Below, one piece after another: positions 25,496 through 34,760 of a DNA stretch of 64,000 bases (position 1 is the first letter of the stretch; every line of letters begins with the position of its first letter). The stretch is taken from NCBI GenBank assembly GCA_964385625.1, contig CAYLPS010000001.1, positions 1 through 64,000 on the forward strand, read 5' to 3'. The notes beneath the pieces were generated by a model. That model was given only the letters and a program-made list of their open reading frames with translations, ran no database searches and was not told where the DNA came from. The DNA is from FEB-25 sp964385625 (GTDB lineage: Bacteria > Chloroflexota > Anaerolineae > Anaerolineales > UBA4823). The position numbers and the translations under genes were made by a program.

Positions 25496-27691
25496 ATGGG
25501 AAAAAAGTCTTTTTTTATATTTAGTATCCTGGCGATCATGGCTCTACTCATCCAGGGTGGGGTCACCCAAAGCCAAGCGGCGGCCAACATCTATATTGAA
25601 GGAACCTTTCTGATCGTCTGGGGTGATGGCACCCCTGGTTCTGGAGACAGCCATAGTTTTTATTTCCTCAGCACCATTGCTTACGGTGCTGTGCAGTTGG
25701 ACATCGGCGAGCAGGCATTAAGCGCAGCCGGCGGCTCTTTGGAGCTCAACCATAAAACGGTCGTTGCGCACGGGCAGTGGCAGGAAGAGGGCAAATCCAT
25801 GCTCGTGCAGGACCTCACCCTACTTGAAGGGCAGCCGTCCGGCCCGGATGGCGTTTATGGCCCTCAGCCCTGGGTATCCATTCTGTGCAAGTTTAAGGAT
25901 ATTGCTGATGAGCCTCAAAATTTGAATTTTTTCAAGGAAATGTACTCCCCTGAATATCCGGGTCTGGATCATTTCTGGCGGCAGAATTCTTACGACCTTG
26001 CCAACCTGGAGGGCTCGGATGCTTTCGGGTGGTATGTCTTGCCTGATAATCGAGAGGCTTATCTCCCTGGGGGAAACCTGGATTGGGATAAAGCCGCCAA
26101 GGATTGTACCGCAGCCGCAGAGCAGGATGTGTATTTTCCGCAATACGTGGGTATTAATTTAATGTTCAACGCCACCCTGGATTGCTGCGCCTGGGGTGGG
26201 GCGTGGTATCTATGCCTGGATGGCGTTTGCCAGGTATGGCGCATGACTTGGGAACCACCCTGGGGCTATGAAAATATCGGCGTCATTGCCCATGAAACCG
26301 GTCATGGCTTTGGCTTGCCCCATTCGGAGGGTAATTGTCAACAGACCTATGATAATCGCTGGGATGTGATGAGTGATGTGTGGAGCAATGGCTCAGATCC
26401 CTATTGGGGCACGATGGGCCAGCACACCATTTCTTATCATAAGGAGCTGGACGGGTGGATCAAGCCGGGACAGTTTTACATCGCTGCGACTGGTACTTTA
26501 AAAACGATTACACTGGAAAAGCTAGCCTTGCCCCAAACGTATAATTACCTGGGGGCGCAAATCCCGATCAACGATGACCCGGATCATTTTTACACCCTGG
26601 AAGTACGCCAACCCACCGATAACCCCATCGATTACGACAAATGGCTGCCAGGGTTTGCCGTAATCATCCATGATGTGGTACCCGACCGCGAAAAGCCCGC
26701 GGTAGTTGTCGACCTGGATGGCAACTGTAATACAGGGGATGCCGGTACCATGTACACGCCTGGAGAGGTATTCAACGACGCGGCCAATGGCATCTCGGTT
26801 TCGATCGATGCAGCCACCGATACAGGTTACATCGTCACGATCAACAATCGTTTCATCTTGATGGAGAATGTGGAGCTTACCGGCGCTGAGCAAGCGTATC
26901 TCGGCGAGAGCATTCCCTTTACCGCCACAGTCAGCCCGCCAGACTCCTCCCTGCCGATCACCTACACCTGGGAAGCGACCGGCTACCCGCCCACCCAGCA
27001 TTCCGGGGATGCGATTGACACGATGAATTATGAATGGGGCGTGGAGGGCACAAAAATAATCACGGTAACCGCTTCCAACGTGGGAGGCAGCGTGGTGGAT
27101 ACCCATACGATCGACATCGTGAAGAAAGTGCCTATCGTTTCTCTAAGTGGTCCAGAGTATGCCAGTGTTGGCACACTCACATTATTCACAGCGATGGTGA
27201 TTCCGGATAGTGTGGTGTTGCCCATCACCTATTCCTGGCAGGCAAGCGGGCAGCCACCAATCACCCACACGAATGGTCTGAGCGATACGATGGCCTACTC
27301 CTGGGACAGCCCGGGTACCCAGGTGATCACCGTCACCGCTGCCAATGTTGATGGGCAGACGGCAGACCAGCACTTTACCACCATCCTCGTGCCGCCTGCC
27401 AGCCTGTCAGTTATCGGCGCTGACAGGGGAAGCCTGCAAGAGATGCATACATTTACTGCTCAGGTCAATCCCATCACTGCAACCGTGCCGTTAACTTACG
27501 TGTGGACGGTGGATGAGCAAATGGCCATCACACAAACGGCGGGAATTACCAACCAGGTGGTGATCAGCTGGGACCATCCTGGCATCCACACTTTAGCAGT
27601 GCAGGCAAGCAATGCGGCTGGCAGTGTGGCTGGAGATTGGACGATAGAAATTTACATTTACATCTTCTTGCCGATACAGGTGCGCAATTAA
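25496..27691 (+). CDS. secreted metzincin-type metalloprotease with Ig/PKD-like repeats
   Basis: 731 aa. There is a signal peptide ending near SQAAA. The catalytic domain carries HETGHGFGLPH (H266, E267, H270, H276), the HEXXHXXGXXH metzincin zinc site, followed by a candidate Met-turn in WDVMSD. After the protease (about 1-455) come three repeats of about 85 residues (about 459-545, 548-632 and 638-725), each with an ITYTWEATGYPP-like strand and an ITVTASN-like strand, in the style of PKD/Ig-like domains. It should digest protein outside the cell. The family resembles gametolysin-like M11, but only the motif supports that. The start is the ATG at 25496 behind GAGGAG; an upstream in-frame start would precede the signal peptide. 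Confidence 0.85.
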   Translation: MGKKSFFIFSILAIMALLIQGGVTQSQAAANIYIEGTFLIVWGDGTPGSGDSHSFYFLSTIAYGAVQLDIGEQALSAAGGSLELNHKTVVAHGQWQEEGKSMLVQDLTLLEGQPSGPDGVYGPQPWVSILCKFKDIADEPQNLNFFKEMYSPEYPGLDHFWRQNSYDLANLEGSDAFGWYVLPDNREAYLPGGNLDWDKAAKDCTAAAEQDVYFPQYVGINLMFNATLDCCAWGGAWYLCLDGVCQVWRMTWEPPWGYENIGVIAHETGHGFGLPHSEGNCQQTYDNRWDVMSDVWSNGSDPYWGTMGQHTISYHKELDGWIKPGQFYIAATGTLKTITLEKLALPQTYNYLGAQIPINDDPDHFYTLEVRQPTDNPIDYDKWLPGFAVIIHDVVPDREKPAVVVDLDGNCNTGDAGTMYTPGEVFNDAANGISVSIDAATDTGYIVTINNRFILMENVELTGAEQAYLGESIPFTATVSPPDSSLPITYTWEATGYPPTQHSGDAIDTMNYEWGVEGTKIITVTASNVGGSVVDTHTIDIVKKVPIVSLSGPEYASVGTLTLFTAMVIPDSVVLPITYSWQASGQPPITHTNGLSDTMAYSWDSPGTQVITVTAANVDGQTADQHFTTILVPPASLSVIGADRGSLQEMHTFTAQVNPITATVPLTYVWTVDEQMAITQTAGITNQVVISWDHPGIHTLAVQASNAAGSVAGDWTIEIYIYIFLPIQVRN

Positions 27692-27695
27692 ACTC

Positions 27696-27724
27696 AAACG
27701 GGCTGGGGGAATTCCAGCCCGTTT
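27696..27724. terminator. strong bidirectional terminator
   Basis: A perfect 11-bp stem AAACGGGCTGG (27696-27706) with CCAGCCCGTTT (27714-27724) and a 7-nt loop. The A/T-rich stem base gives a T-tract on both strands, so it can end both the protease gene and the convergent transporter gene. Confidence 0.9.
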
Positions 27725-27731
27725 CTTAATA

Positions 27732-28667
27732 CTAACGATCTCTATTAGAATCTGGCGAGTTGGCGTTAGCTTTCTGCAAAGCCAATGATTTGGTCGTGGT
27801 GATCAAGATCACCCCGGCGATGATCACCGCTGCCGAAATGATCTCGATGATTTCCAGAGGTTCGTGGAGCACCAGAGTACCCAACAGGATGGCCACCAGT
27901 GGGTTAACATAAGCATAGGTTGATACTGTGGCAGTAGGTGCATTGCGTAGCAGCCAGGTGTAGGCCACGAAGCCGATACCCGAACCAAATACAATCAGGT
28001 AAGCCAGTCCGATCCACGATTCAAGTGATACATGGGCCGGGTTGAAGCCGCGCCATTCACCCAGCAGGCTGCCAACGATAAATACTCCGGCACTGCCTGC
28101 CAGCATTTCCATCCCTGTCCCGAGCAAGGCTGAGCTGGGTAGCTGGGCCTGCCTGCTGAACAGCGAGCCGATCGACCAGGAAAGCGCTCCAGCAACCAGC
28201 ACGGCGATGCCGATTGGATCCAGCGGTGGGCTGGTGATACGGGCCTGCCAGGGATCTGCTAGCAGTATTATGCCGATGAAACCCACCAGGACGCCCATCC
28301 ACACCGGCAGGCTGGCACGTTTTCCACCTGGACGCAAGGCATCGAGCACCACCATCCATAGCGGGACCGTGGCGATGAAAAGTGAAGCAACGCCGGTGGG
28401 GATGCGCAGTTCGGCCCAAGATAATGCCCCATTACCGCCCATCAGCATTAACAGTCCGATAATCGATGCAGAGCTCCATTCCGTCCGTGTGGGCGCTGGA
28501 TCGCCGCTCAGGCGCCGCCAAGTGTAAATGATGGTGCCAGAAACCAGGTAGCGCATTCCCACCATTAAGAATGGTGGGATAGTCTGGATGGGTAGGCGGA
28601 TGCCCAGGTATGTTGAGCCCCATATGATATAGACTGCAATGAGCGCGATCCAGCTGCGCTTATTCAT
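27732..28667 (-). CDS. EamA-family (DMT) transporter
   Basis: About 311 aa with two EamA repeats and about ten membrane segments. IIWGSTYLGIR near the N-terminus and AYVNPLVAILLGTLVLHEP near the C-terminus are hallmarks of the drug/metabolite transporter superfamily (YedA/RhtA-like). Such proteins export amino acids or metabolites; the substrate cannot be told. An in-frame TTG precedes the ATG at 28667. It follows the AraC-Ogt gene by about 20 nt and may be co-transcribed with it. Confidence 0.9.
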   Translation of the reverse strand: MNKRSWIALIAVYIIWGSTYLGIRLPIQTIPPFLMVGMRYLVSGTIIYTWRRLSGDPAPTRTEWSSASIIGLLMLMGGNGALSWAELRIPTGVASLFIATVPLWMVVLDALRPGGKRASLPVWMGVLVGFIGIILLADPWQARITSPPLDPIGIAVLVAGALSWSIGSLFSRQAQLPSSALLGTGMEMLAGSAGVFIVGSLLGEWRGFNPAHVSLESWIGLAYLIVFGSGIGFVAYTWLLRNAPTATVSTYAYVNPLVAILLGTLVLHEPLEIIEIISAAVIIAGVILITTTKSLALQKANANSPDSNRDR

Positions 28668-28688
28668 CAATCAATATAACTCCAGAAT

Positions 28689-29552
28689 TTAGCTGCTTGT
28701 GGTTGCTTCCCGTGCCATTTCCCACCCTAACAGGGCGATTTTGCGAGCCTCTCCGTAGTGATAATTCCCGAATTCTCCCATGGCACTGATTACTCTGTGA
28801 CATGGGATGATCACCGGCACAGGATTACGCGCCAGCGCATTACCTACCACTCGTGAAGCTCCCGGCTTGCCAAGGTAACGCGCAACGTCTCGGTATGATA
28901 CCACACTGCCAGGAGGAATGCGCAGCAATGCTTCCCATACCTTCAGCTGGAAATTTGTGCCACTCATGTATATATGTAGAGCTTCGCTGTGAGGTAAATA
29001 TCGGCAGTGGAAGATATGGGCAACCAGCGGTTCGGTGATGGCAGCATCCTCAACCAGCCTGCCTTTTGGCCAGCTTTGTTGCAATGAAATCAGGGAATCA
29101 GATCGCCTGCCGAACATCACGAATGACAGGTTGCATACCCCACGTTCCGTGGTCGCCAGGAGCATCTCTCCAAATGGAGTGGGATGAAAGCCATAATTTA
29201 TGGTCAGGCCTTCACCGCGCAGCTTGAATTCGCCGGGAGTTACTGCCTCCCAGGTGATGAATAGGTCATGCAACCTGCCGGGGCTTGAGAGACCGACATT
29301 ATAAGCAGCATCCATGATGCTGGCTGATCTGGCAAGCAGCTGCTTGGCATGTTCCTTGGTGATGAACTGCAGGAAGCGTTTTGGGCTGATGCCCACCCAG
29401 CGGGTAAACAGGCGTTGAAAGTGATATTCGCTCAGGTGAATGTGCTCAGCAATCTCACTCAGTCGTGGCTGGCAGTTCGCATTTTGCTCCAGATAAAAAA
29501 TGACTTGCTCGATACGGGCATAGTCGTCGGATTGTTGCGTGTAATTATTCAT
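28689..29552 (-). CDS. AraC-type regulator fused to O6-methylguanine-DNA methyltransferase (Ada-like)
   Basis: 287 aa. Residues 1 to about 105 are an AraC-type double helix-turn-helix (LSEIAEHIHLSEYHFQRLF). Residues about 120-287 are an Ogt domain with the acceptor-cysteine motif IIPCHRVI and the helix SYRDVARYLGKPGASRVVG. It lacks the N-terminal zinc and phosphotriester-repair domain of E. coli Ada. It repairs O6-alkylguanine by suicide transfer to Cys and probably regulates repair genes. A TATAAT ends 6 nt before the ATG and there is no ribosome site, so the mRNA may be leaderless. Confidence 0.92.
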   Translation of the reverse strand: MNNYTQQSDDYARIEQVIFYLEQNANCQPRLSEIAEHIHLSEYHFQRLFTRWVGISPKRFLQFITKEHAKQLLARSASIMDAAYNVGLSSPGRLHDLFITWEAVTPGEFKLRGEGLTINYGFHPTPFGEMLLATTERGVCNLSFVMFGRRSDSLISLQQSWPKGRLVEDAAITEPLVAHIFHCRYLPHSEALHIYMSGTNFQLKVWEALLRIPPGSVVSYRDVARYLGKPGASRVVGNALARNPVPVIIPCHRVISAMGEFGNYHYGEARKIALLGWEMAREATTSS

Positions 29553-29558
29553 ACCCTG

Positions 29559-29564
29559 ATTATA
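29559..29564 (-). promoter_or_regulatory. -10 element of a probable leaderless transcript (AraC-Ogt gene)
   Basis: Minus strand TATAAT followed by 6 nt and the ATG. At normal spacing transcription would begin at the A of the start codon. No good -35 is visible. Confidence 0.45.
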
Positions 29565-29744
29565 AGCAGGTGGCCGATAGAATCCACCCGATTCTTGCGA
29601 ACTTTTTTACCACTTGGGAGGTTAAACGATACCTGCAATAAACCCGGTCTAGGCTCATCGATATTGAATAATTGTGAGGTAAAATGGTTGCGATCTGAGC
29701 ATCAATAAAGTTCACGGATGAGAAAGGCTTATTGGAGTTAAGCG

Positions 29745-30326
29745 TTGAAGAAGTATTTCTGGGATTATTTATTCTTAATTGGCATTGCTGCGATTATTGT
29801 GGCGCTTGACCAGTGGACAAAATACCTGGTTCGCACACAGATTCCACTGGGAGGCAGTTGGTCACCTTGGGCATGGCTGGCACCTTATGCCAGGATCGTG
29901 CACTGGCAAAACACCGGGGCAGCTTTCGGCATGTTCCAGGGATTTGGCTTGGTTTTCACTATCTTGGCTTTTGTGGTGGCTCTTGGCATCCTGTATTATT
30001 TTCCACGTGTGCCGCGCAATGAATGGCTGCTGAGAGTCACTATGACCATGATGTTTGGTGGGGCGGTGGGTAACCTGATCGATCGGTTGACCCTTGGGAC
30101 GGTGACGGATTTCGTCTCGGTAGGTACATTTGCAGTTTTCAATGTGGCTGATGCCAGCATATCAGTGGGTACGGCGATCATGGTTTTAGCAGTCTGGCTC
30201 AGCGAGCGCAGGCAGAAAAAGCTGGCTGAGCGCAATGAAATAGCTGGGTTGGATTCATCCAAAACAGGCGATGACATGAGTGAAGTGGAACAATCCATCG
30301 ATTCGAGGAAACGCCCGCTTGAATGA
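29745..30326 (+). CDS. lspA: lipoprotein signal peptidase (signal peptidase II)
   Basis: 193 aa with four membrane segments. Family motifs are present: ALDQWTKYLVR, NTGAAFGMF, GGAVGNLIDR and FNVADASISVG. The catalytic aspartates are those in NLIDR and NVADA. It removes signal peptides from prolipoproteins such as the LysM-M23 and CapA-like lipoproteins of this window. The start is TTG at 29745, with GGAG 7 nt upstream. The charged C-terminal tail is somewhat longer than usual. It overlaps the next gene. Confidence 0.95.
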   Translation: MKKYFWDYLFLIGIAAIIVALDQWTKYLVRTQIPLGGSWSPWAWLAPYARIVHWQNTGAAFGMFQGFGLVFTILAFVVALGILYYFPRVPRNEWLLRVTMTMMFGGAVGNLIDRLTLGTVTDFVSVGTFAVFNVADASISVGTAIMVLAVWLSERRQKKLAERNEIAGLDSSKTGDDMSEVEQSIDSRKRPLE

Positions 30327-31242
30327 TCAGGTCATCCAGCTGCGTTTCGAAGGAGAAGGGGTTACCCGCCTGGATAAATTCTTGGTGTCCCGCCTGCCCG
30401 CATTCTCACGGACTCGCTTACAAATGCTCATCGCAAATGGCAACATCCTGGTGGATGGTAGTGCTGCTCATAAGAGCGGCCAGCTGATAAGCCAGGTGAA
30501 CCTGATTCAAATCAATCTTCCCCATCCCAAGCCAACACATCTGGTGCCTGAAGCGATCTCGCTGGATGTCATCTTTGAAAATGAGGATGTCATGGTGGTG
30601 AACAAGCCGGCAGGGATGGTGGTGCACCCGGCAGCAGGGCATTCCAGCGGCACTCTGGTGCATGCCGCACTGGCACATGCACCTGATATGGCGGGAATTG
30701 GGGGTGAGAAACGCCCTGGTGTGGTACACAGGCTGGATAAAGACACTTCAGGGTTGATCCTACTGGCAAAAAATGACCAGGCACATCGTTTTTTACAAGA
30801 GCAATTCAGGATACGCAAGACTGTTAAAATCTATCTGGCTCTCGTGGACGGCAAGCCACCCACCCCCACGGGACGGATCGAGGCAGACGTGGGGAGAGAC
30901 AGCGTTCATCGCCAGCTGATGGCTGTCACCAGGGTCCGTAAAGGCCGGGAAGCGATAACCGAGTACCGCACATTGGAAGCTTTCAGGGAGCATACCTTTT
31001 TGGAAGTACATCCCCTCACCGGCCGCACTCACCAGATACGCGTGCACCTCAAGTTCCTGGGCTGCCCGGTTTCGGGGGACACCGTATATGGCCATCGGCA
31101 TACAACTATAGCAATAAATCGGCAGTTCCTGCACGCTTCTAGGCTGACCATACTTTTGCCGGGTGAAACGACGCCAAGGACTTTCGAGGCCGCTCTTCCC
31201 CTGGAATTGATGCAGGTTTTACAAGAACTGCGTGCAGGATAA
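30319..31242 (+). CDS. RluD-type 23S rRNA pseudouridine synthase
   Basis: About 307 aa. An S4 RNA-binding domain (TRLDKFLVSRL, residues about 15-75) precedes the pseudouridine synthase domain with VVNKPAGMVVHPAAGH and the catalytic HRLDKDTSG. RluD modifies helix 69 of 23S rRNA; RluA/RluC-type specificity cannot be excluded. The start is uncertain: a TTG at 30319 overlaps the lspA stop and has GAGGA 9 nt upstream, while a GTG at 30280 adds 13 residues. The pairing lspA-rluD is common in bacteria. Confidence 0.93.
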   Translation: MNDQVIQLRFEGEGVTRLDKFLVSRLPAFSRTRLQMLIANGNILVDGSAAHKSGQLISQVNLIQINLPHPKPTHLVPEAISLDVIFENEDVMVVNKPAGMVVHPAAGHSSGTLVHAALAHAPDMAGIGGEKRPGVVHRLDKDTSGLILLAKNDQAHRFLQEQFRIRKTVKIYLALVDGKPPTPTGRIEADVGRDSVHRQLMAVTRVRKGREAITEYRTLEAFREHTFLEVHPLTGRTHQIRVHLKFLGCPVSGDTVYGHRHTTIAINRQFLHASRLTILLPGETTPRTFEAALPLELMQVLQELRAG

Positions 31243-31352
31243 TCCGCCAACCGGGTATATGCTGTTCCAATGAGAGGTAACAATATATATATATTACAAT
31301 ACGATCGGTGCACTAAAGATAGCCAAGGCAGGTAGATCAATAAGGAGATAGC

Positions 31353-32405
31353 ATGGATTGGATTGATTTGCGATCAGATACGGTCACACGCCCCACTGAA
31401 GCCATGCTCCAGGCAATATCCAGCGCAGAAGTGGGCGACGATGTTTATGGAGAGGATCCTACCATAAATCGGCTCCAGGAAATGTCTGCCGAGAGGATGG
31501 GCAAGCAGGCCGGTTTGTTTGTACCCTCTGGCACCATGGGCAATCTGGCGGCCATCCTGGCTCACTGCGGGCGGGGTGATGAGGTGATTCTCGGTAACAA
31601 AGCGCACACTTTTCTGTATGAAGCCGGCGGGATATCTGCACTGGGTGGGGTGCATTCCTGTCAGATACCCAACCAGGAGGACGGGACGCTGAACCTGCAA
31701 GATATTCAAGCCGCTATCCGATCTAAGGACGCCCACCAACCCATCTCAAGGCTGGTTTGTCTGGAGAACACCCACAACCGCTGCGGAGGTGTGGCATTAA
31801 CCGCCGGCTATACCAGGGCTGTGGGCGAGCTGGCGCACGAGAATAGTTTATCCCTGCACCTGGATGGCGCGCGCATATTCAATGCGGCTGTCAGCCTGGG
31901 AGTATCTGCCAGGGAGCTGGCTGAAGCGGCCGATTCGGTCACCTTCTGCCTGAGCAAGGGGTTATCCGCTCCGGTGGGTTCTGTGCTGTGTGGCAGCTCT
32001 GAGTTTATCGCCAAGGCGCACCGCATCCGCAAGCAGCTAGGAGGGGGCATGCGCCAGGCTGGGATCCTGGCGGCTGCTGGCATTGTGGCGCTTGAAACGA
32101 TGGTAGATCGCCTGGTTGAAGACCATAAACGAGCCCGGTATCTTGCCGAAGGGTTGTCTTTCCTGCCCTGGCTGGTGATGGATAAGGGAACACCTTACAC
32201 AAATATGATTTTTATGTCTCTTAGTGCAGCATTCCCGGAAGATGCTCAGGCCGTGGCTGAAATGCTCACCAGGCAGGATGTTAAAGTAGGCGTGGTAGGA
32301 AAAAGGCGCTTTCGCTTGGTATTGCATAATTGGATTGACGACCAGGCAGTTGAAAAGGCCATCCTGGCGTTCCAGGATGTGGGCATCCAGCTCAATCACG
32401 CATAA
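31353..32405 (+). CDS. ltaE: low-specificity L-threonine aldolase
   Basis: 350 aa, a fold-type I PLP enzyme. The N-terminus DLRSDTVTRPTEAM is diagnostic; the cofactor lysine is in FCLSKGLSAPVGS and the aspartate in LHLDGARIFNA. It splits L-threonine and L-allo-threonine into glycine and acetaldehyde. An AAGGAG ribosome site precedes the ATG. It stands between rluD and the purine nucleoside phosphorylase gene, with no evident operon partner. Confidence 0.94.
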   Translation: MDWIDLRSDTVTRPTEAMLQAISSAEVGDDVYGEDPTINRLQEMSAERMGKQAGLFVPSGTMGNLAAILAHCGRGDEVILGNKAHTFLYEAGGISALGGVHSCQIPNQEDGTLNLQDIQAAIRSKDAHQPISRLVCLENTHNRCGGVALTAGYTRAVGELAHENSLSLHLDGARIFNAAVSLGVSARELAEAADSVTFCLSKGLSAPVGSVLCGSSEFIAKAHRIRKQLGGGMRQAGILAAAGIVALETMVDRLVEDHKRARYLAEGLSFLPWLVMDKGTPYTNMIFMSLSAAFPEDAQAVAEMLTRQDVKVGVVGKRRFRLVLHNWIDDQAVEKAILAFQDVGIQLNHA

Positions 32406-32437
32406 TGTAAATACCTCGCATGGGTTTTTTACCCTCA

Positions 32438-32446
32438 TGTTATAAT
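32438..32446 (+). promoter_or_regulatory. extended -10 promoter of the purine nucleoside phosphorylase gene
   Basis: TGTTATAAT fits TGnTATAAT; no -35 match. The predicted start near 32453 gives a leader of about 60 nt. Confidence 0.5.
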
Positions 32447-32514
32447 CATTTTAGTATTCACCGGGGTGGGCGGGGCATTTTTATAGTTAGGTTTTAAGGA
32501 GAGGCAGCTTTAGC

Positions 32515-33351
32515 ATGAGCAAGTTCTATTCGTTGGAACAAATAGATCAGATTGCTGATTTCATTCGTTCTAAATCGAGCTATCGTCCACAGGTGGGAAT
32601 CATACTTGGATCAGGCCTGGGTGCCCTGGCAGCAAGCGTAGAATACCCAACCGTCATACCCGCGAATGAAATTGTGGGTTGGCCCGTTTCTACGGTTGAG
32701 GGTCACCAGGGTCACCTGGTCGTAGGTAAGCTTGAAGAAAAAGAAGTCATTGTTCTGCAAGGGCGCGTGCATTTTTACGAAGGGTACAGCATCAGCCAGG
32801 TGGCGCTTCCGGTACGCGTATTGCAACGCTTGGGCATAGAGATATTGATAGTTACTAACGCGGCGGGTGCGGTAAACCCGGATTTTCAGCCAGGTGAATT
32901 GATGCTGATTACTGACCATATAAACTTGATTGGTATGGCGGGTCTAAATCCATTGCGCGGCCCAAATCTCGATGCGATGGGCACGCGCTTCCCGGATATG
33001 AGCCAGGCATACGACCCCGCGCTGATCCAACTGGCAGGTAAGGTTGCCGCTGATGAGAGCATTACCTTGCAGGAAGGAGTTTACATTAGCCTGGCTGGCC
33101 CTTCTTTTGAAACACCCGCTGATTTACGTTTCTTGCGCATCATTGGCGCCGATGCAGTCGGCATGTCCACTGTCCCCGAAGTCATTACCGCCCGACATGG
33201 AGGCACACGAGTTTTAGGTATATCTGGCATCAGTAATAAAGCGAATCTGGATGGTGAAACCATTACAACCCATGAAGAAGTCTTGGCTGCGGGTGAGAAG
33301 ATCGCACCCTTATTAACGACGCTCATCAGGGGGGTGTTGCGCCGCCTGTAA
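32515..33351 (+). CDS. punA: purine nucleoside phosphorylase, trimeric type
   Basis: 278 aa. Motifs of the trimeric (PunA, mammalian-like) family are seen: GIILGSGLGALA, VEGHQGHLVVG, QGRVHFYEGY, TNAAGAVNPDF, the base-binding YISLAGPSFETPADL and ISGISNKAN with the conserved Asn. It cleaves inosine and guanosine with phosphate to give the base and ribose-1-phosphate. The ribosome site is AAGGAGAGG. A promoter lies upstream. It may form an operon with the next two genes. Confidence 0.95.
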   Translation: MSKFYSLEQIDQIADFIRSKSSYRPQVGIILGSGLGALAASVEYPTVIPANEIVGWPVSTVEGHQGHLVVGKLEEKEVIVLQGRVHFYEGYSISQVALPVRVLQRLGIEILIVTNAAGAVNPDFQPGELMLITDHINLIGMAGLNPLRGPNLDAMGTRFPDMSQAYDPALIQLAGKVAADESITLQEGVYISLAGPSFETPADLRFLRIIGADAVGMSTVPEVITARHGGTRVLGISGISNKANLDGETITTHEEVLAAGEKIAPLLTTLIRGVLRRL

Positions 33352-33409
33352 AATTCAATCCCGTGTGAGCCATTTTTCGGTTGTTAGCCGCGGAGAGAAC
33401 AGATGCTGC

Positions 33410-34099
33410 ATGGAACAGGTACTCCAGTTTTTTCGTGATTATGAGATATGGATTTATGTTTTCTTGGGGATAATAATGATATGGCAAATCCGGAAATTTG
33501 CCCTGGCTTGGGATGAGCTGCGAGGGGCATTTTTCGGAATGGAAAGGGAAGCAGCCCAGGCTAGAGTTAATTCGGCTGCAACCATGGTGGTGTTACTGAT
33601 TATTATGGCAGTTGCTGAATTTACGGTTGTGACATTTGTGGTTCCCACTATTCCAGGAGCCAATCCGCTGCCAACTTCCTCATTGAATTTATTAGCTACC
33701 CCTACCACTACATTACCGCCCGCAACCCAAAATCCGAATGAAACCCCTGGAGTTACCCCAACCCCTGGGGAGGTGGCAGCAGCAGAAGGTTGTACAGTAG
33801 GCCAGGTGAACTTGGTATCGCCTGTAAATGGGGAGCACATCAGTGGCAATGTCACCATCAAAGGATCTGCCAGCCTGCCGAATTTCGGGTTTTATACATT
33901 GCAGATTGCTTACCCGGGTGATTCAGATTGGGTTCCCATTCAGGTGGGCCAGCAGGCGGTGGTTAATGATGTGCTGGGAGTGTGGAATACTTCAGCACTT
34001 ACTCCAGGTGCATATATGCTCAGCCTCGAAGTGACTGATAATGTCGGAAATATACTTCCCTCGTGCGCCATCCAGGTAACCGTGGAGGCAGTTGAGTAA
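33410..34099 (+). CDS. membrane-anchored protein with C-terminal beta-sandwich, function unknown
   Basis: 229 aa; not recognised as a named family. Two membrane segments (about 10-27 and 57-80) flank a charged loop. A Pro/Thr-rich linker (about 88-125) and an extracellular C-terminal domain (about 133-229) follow. That domain begins VNLVSPVNGEHISGNVTI and reads like the Ig-like modules of bacterial surface proteins. It has two cysteines (EGCTVG and PSCAIQ) that could form a disulfide. The ATG at 33410 has GGAGAG 12 nt upstream; an in-frame GTG at 33365 is the alternative start. Confidence 0.75.
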   Translation: MEQVLQFFRDYEIWIYVFLGIIMIWQIRKFALAWDELRGAFFGMEREAAQARVNSAATMVVLLIIMAVAEFTVVTFVVPTIPGANPLPTSSLNLLATPTTTLPPATQNPNETPGVTPTPGEVAAAEGCTVGQVNLVSPVNGEHISGNVTIKGSASLPNFGFYTLQIAYPGDSDWVPIQVGQQAVVNDVLGVWNTSALTPGAYMLSLEVTDNVGNILPSCAIQVTVEAVE

Positions 34100-34117
34100 T
34101 TACGGAAAGGTGAAATA

Positions 34118-34675
34118 ATGCCTGAGATTGAGATTCGACCACCCACCTCTGCGGAAATCCCGGTTATGATGGGTATTGACCATGATTATATGAGTGATCA
34201 TGTCTGGCAGATGGAGGTCCAACAGGAGAGTGGGCAGAAACCTTCTGATTTACGCGTGGAAATTACCTTTCGCCAGTTGAAATTGCCACGTTCTGTGCGG
34301 GTGGAATATCCGCGCTCACCTGCAGAGCTCGCAAATGATTGGAAAGACAGGTCTTGCCTGCTGGTGGCGTTATTGCAGGGAGCAGTCGTTGGTTATACCA
34401 GCATAAGCTTGAATATTGCCCCGCATACCAGTTGGATGACTGATTTGGTGATATCTCGCAAGTTTCGCAGGCAGGGAATCGGCAGCACGCTGATATTGGC
34501 TGGGCAAGATTGGGCACGCCATAAACGGTGTTCGAGGATGGTGATGGAAATCCAGCCTAAAAATTACCCCGCAATCTGCCTGGCGCAAAAACTTGGCTAT
34601 GACTTGTGTGGATATAATGATCATTATTTTCCAAATCATGACATTGCATTATTTTTTTCAAAGAGCCTGAGGTGA
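34118..34675 (+). CDS. GNAT family N-acetyltransferase
   Basis: 185 aa. The acetyl-CoA binding motif A is DLVISRKFRRQGIGSTLI (about 108-125), followed by the motif B region CLAQKLGYDLCGYNDHYF. It transfers acetyl from acetyl-CoA to an amine on a small molecule or protein; the acceptor is unknown. It lies 18 nt after the membrane protein gene. Confidence 0.85.
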   Translation: MPEIEIRPPTSAEIPVMMGIDHDYMSDHVWQMEVQQESGQKPSDLRVEITFRQLKLPRSVRVEYPRSPAELANDWKDRSCLLVALLQGAVVGYTSISLNIAPHTSWMTDLVISRKFRRQGIGSTLILAGQDWARHKRCSRMVMEIQPKNYPAICLAQKLGYDLCGYNDHYFPNHDIALFFSKSLR

Positions 34676-34760
34676 ATGAGGGCATTAATTTGTGAGAGCT
34701 AAGAGATCGAATAGCTTATAGATATAATTTATAGGAACAGGTATCGTTGTTCGGTTGGAT

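Noticed and set aside
26522..27106. 194-codon frame opposite the metzincin gene
   Set aside because: Antisense to the protease and its repeats; no motif.
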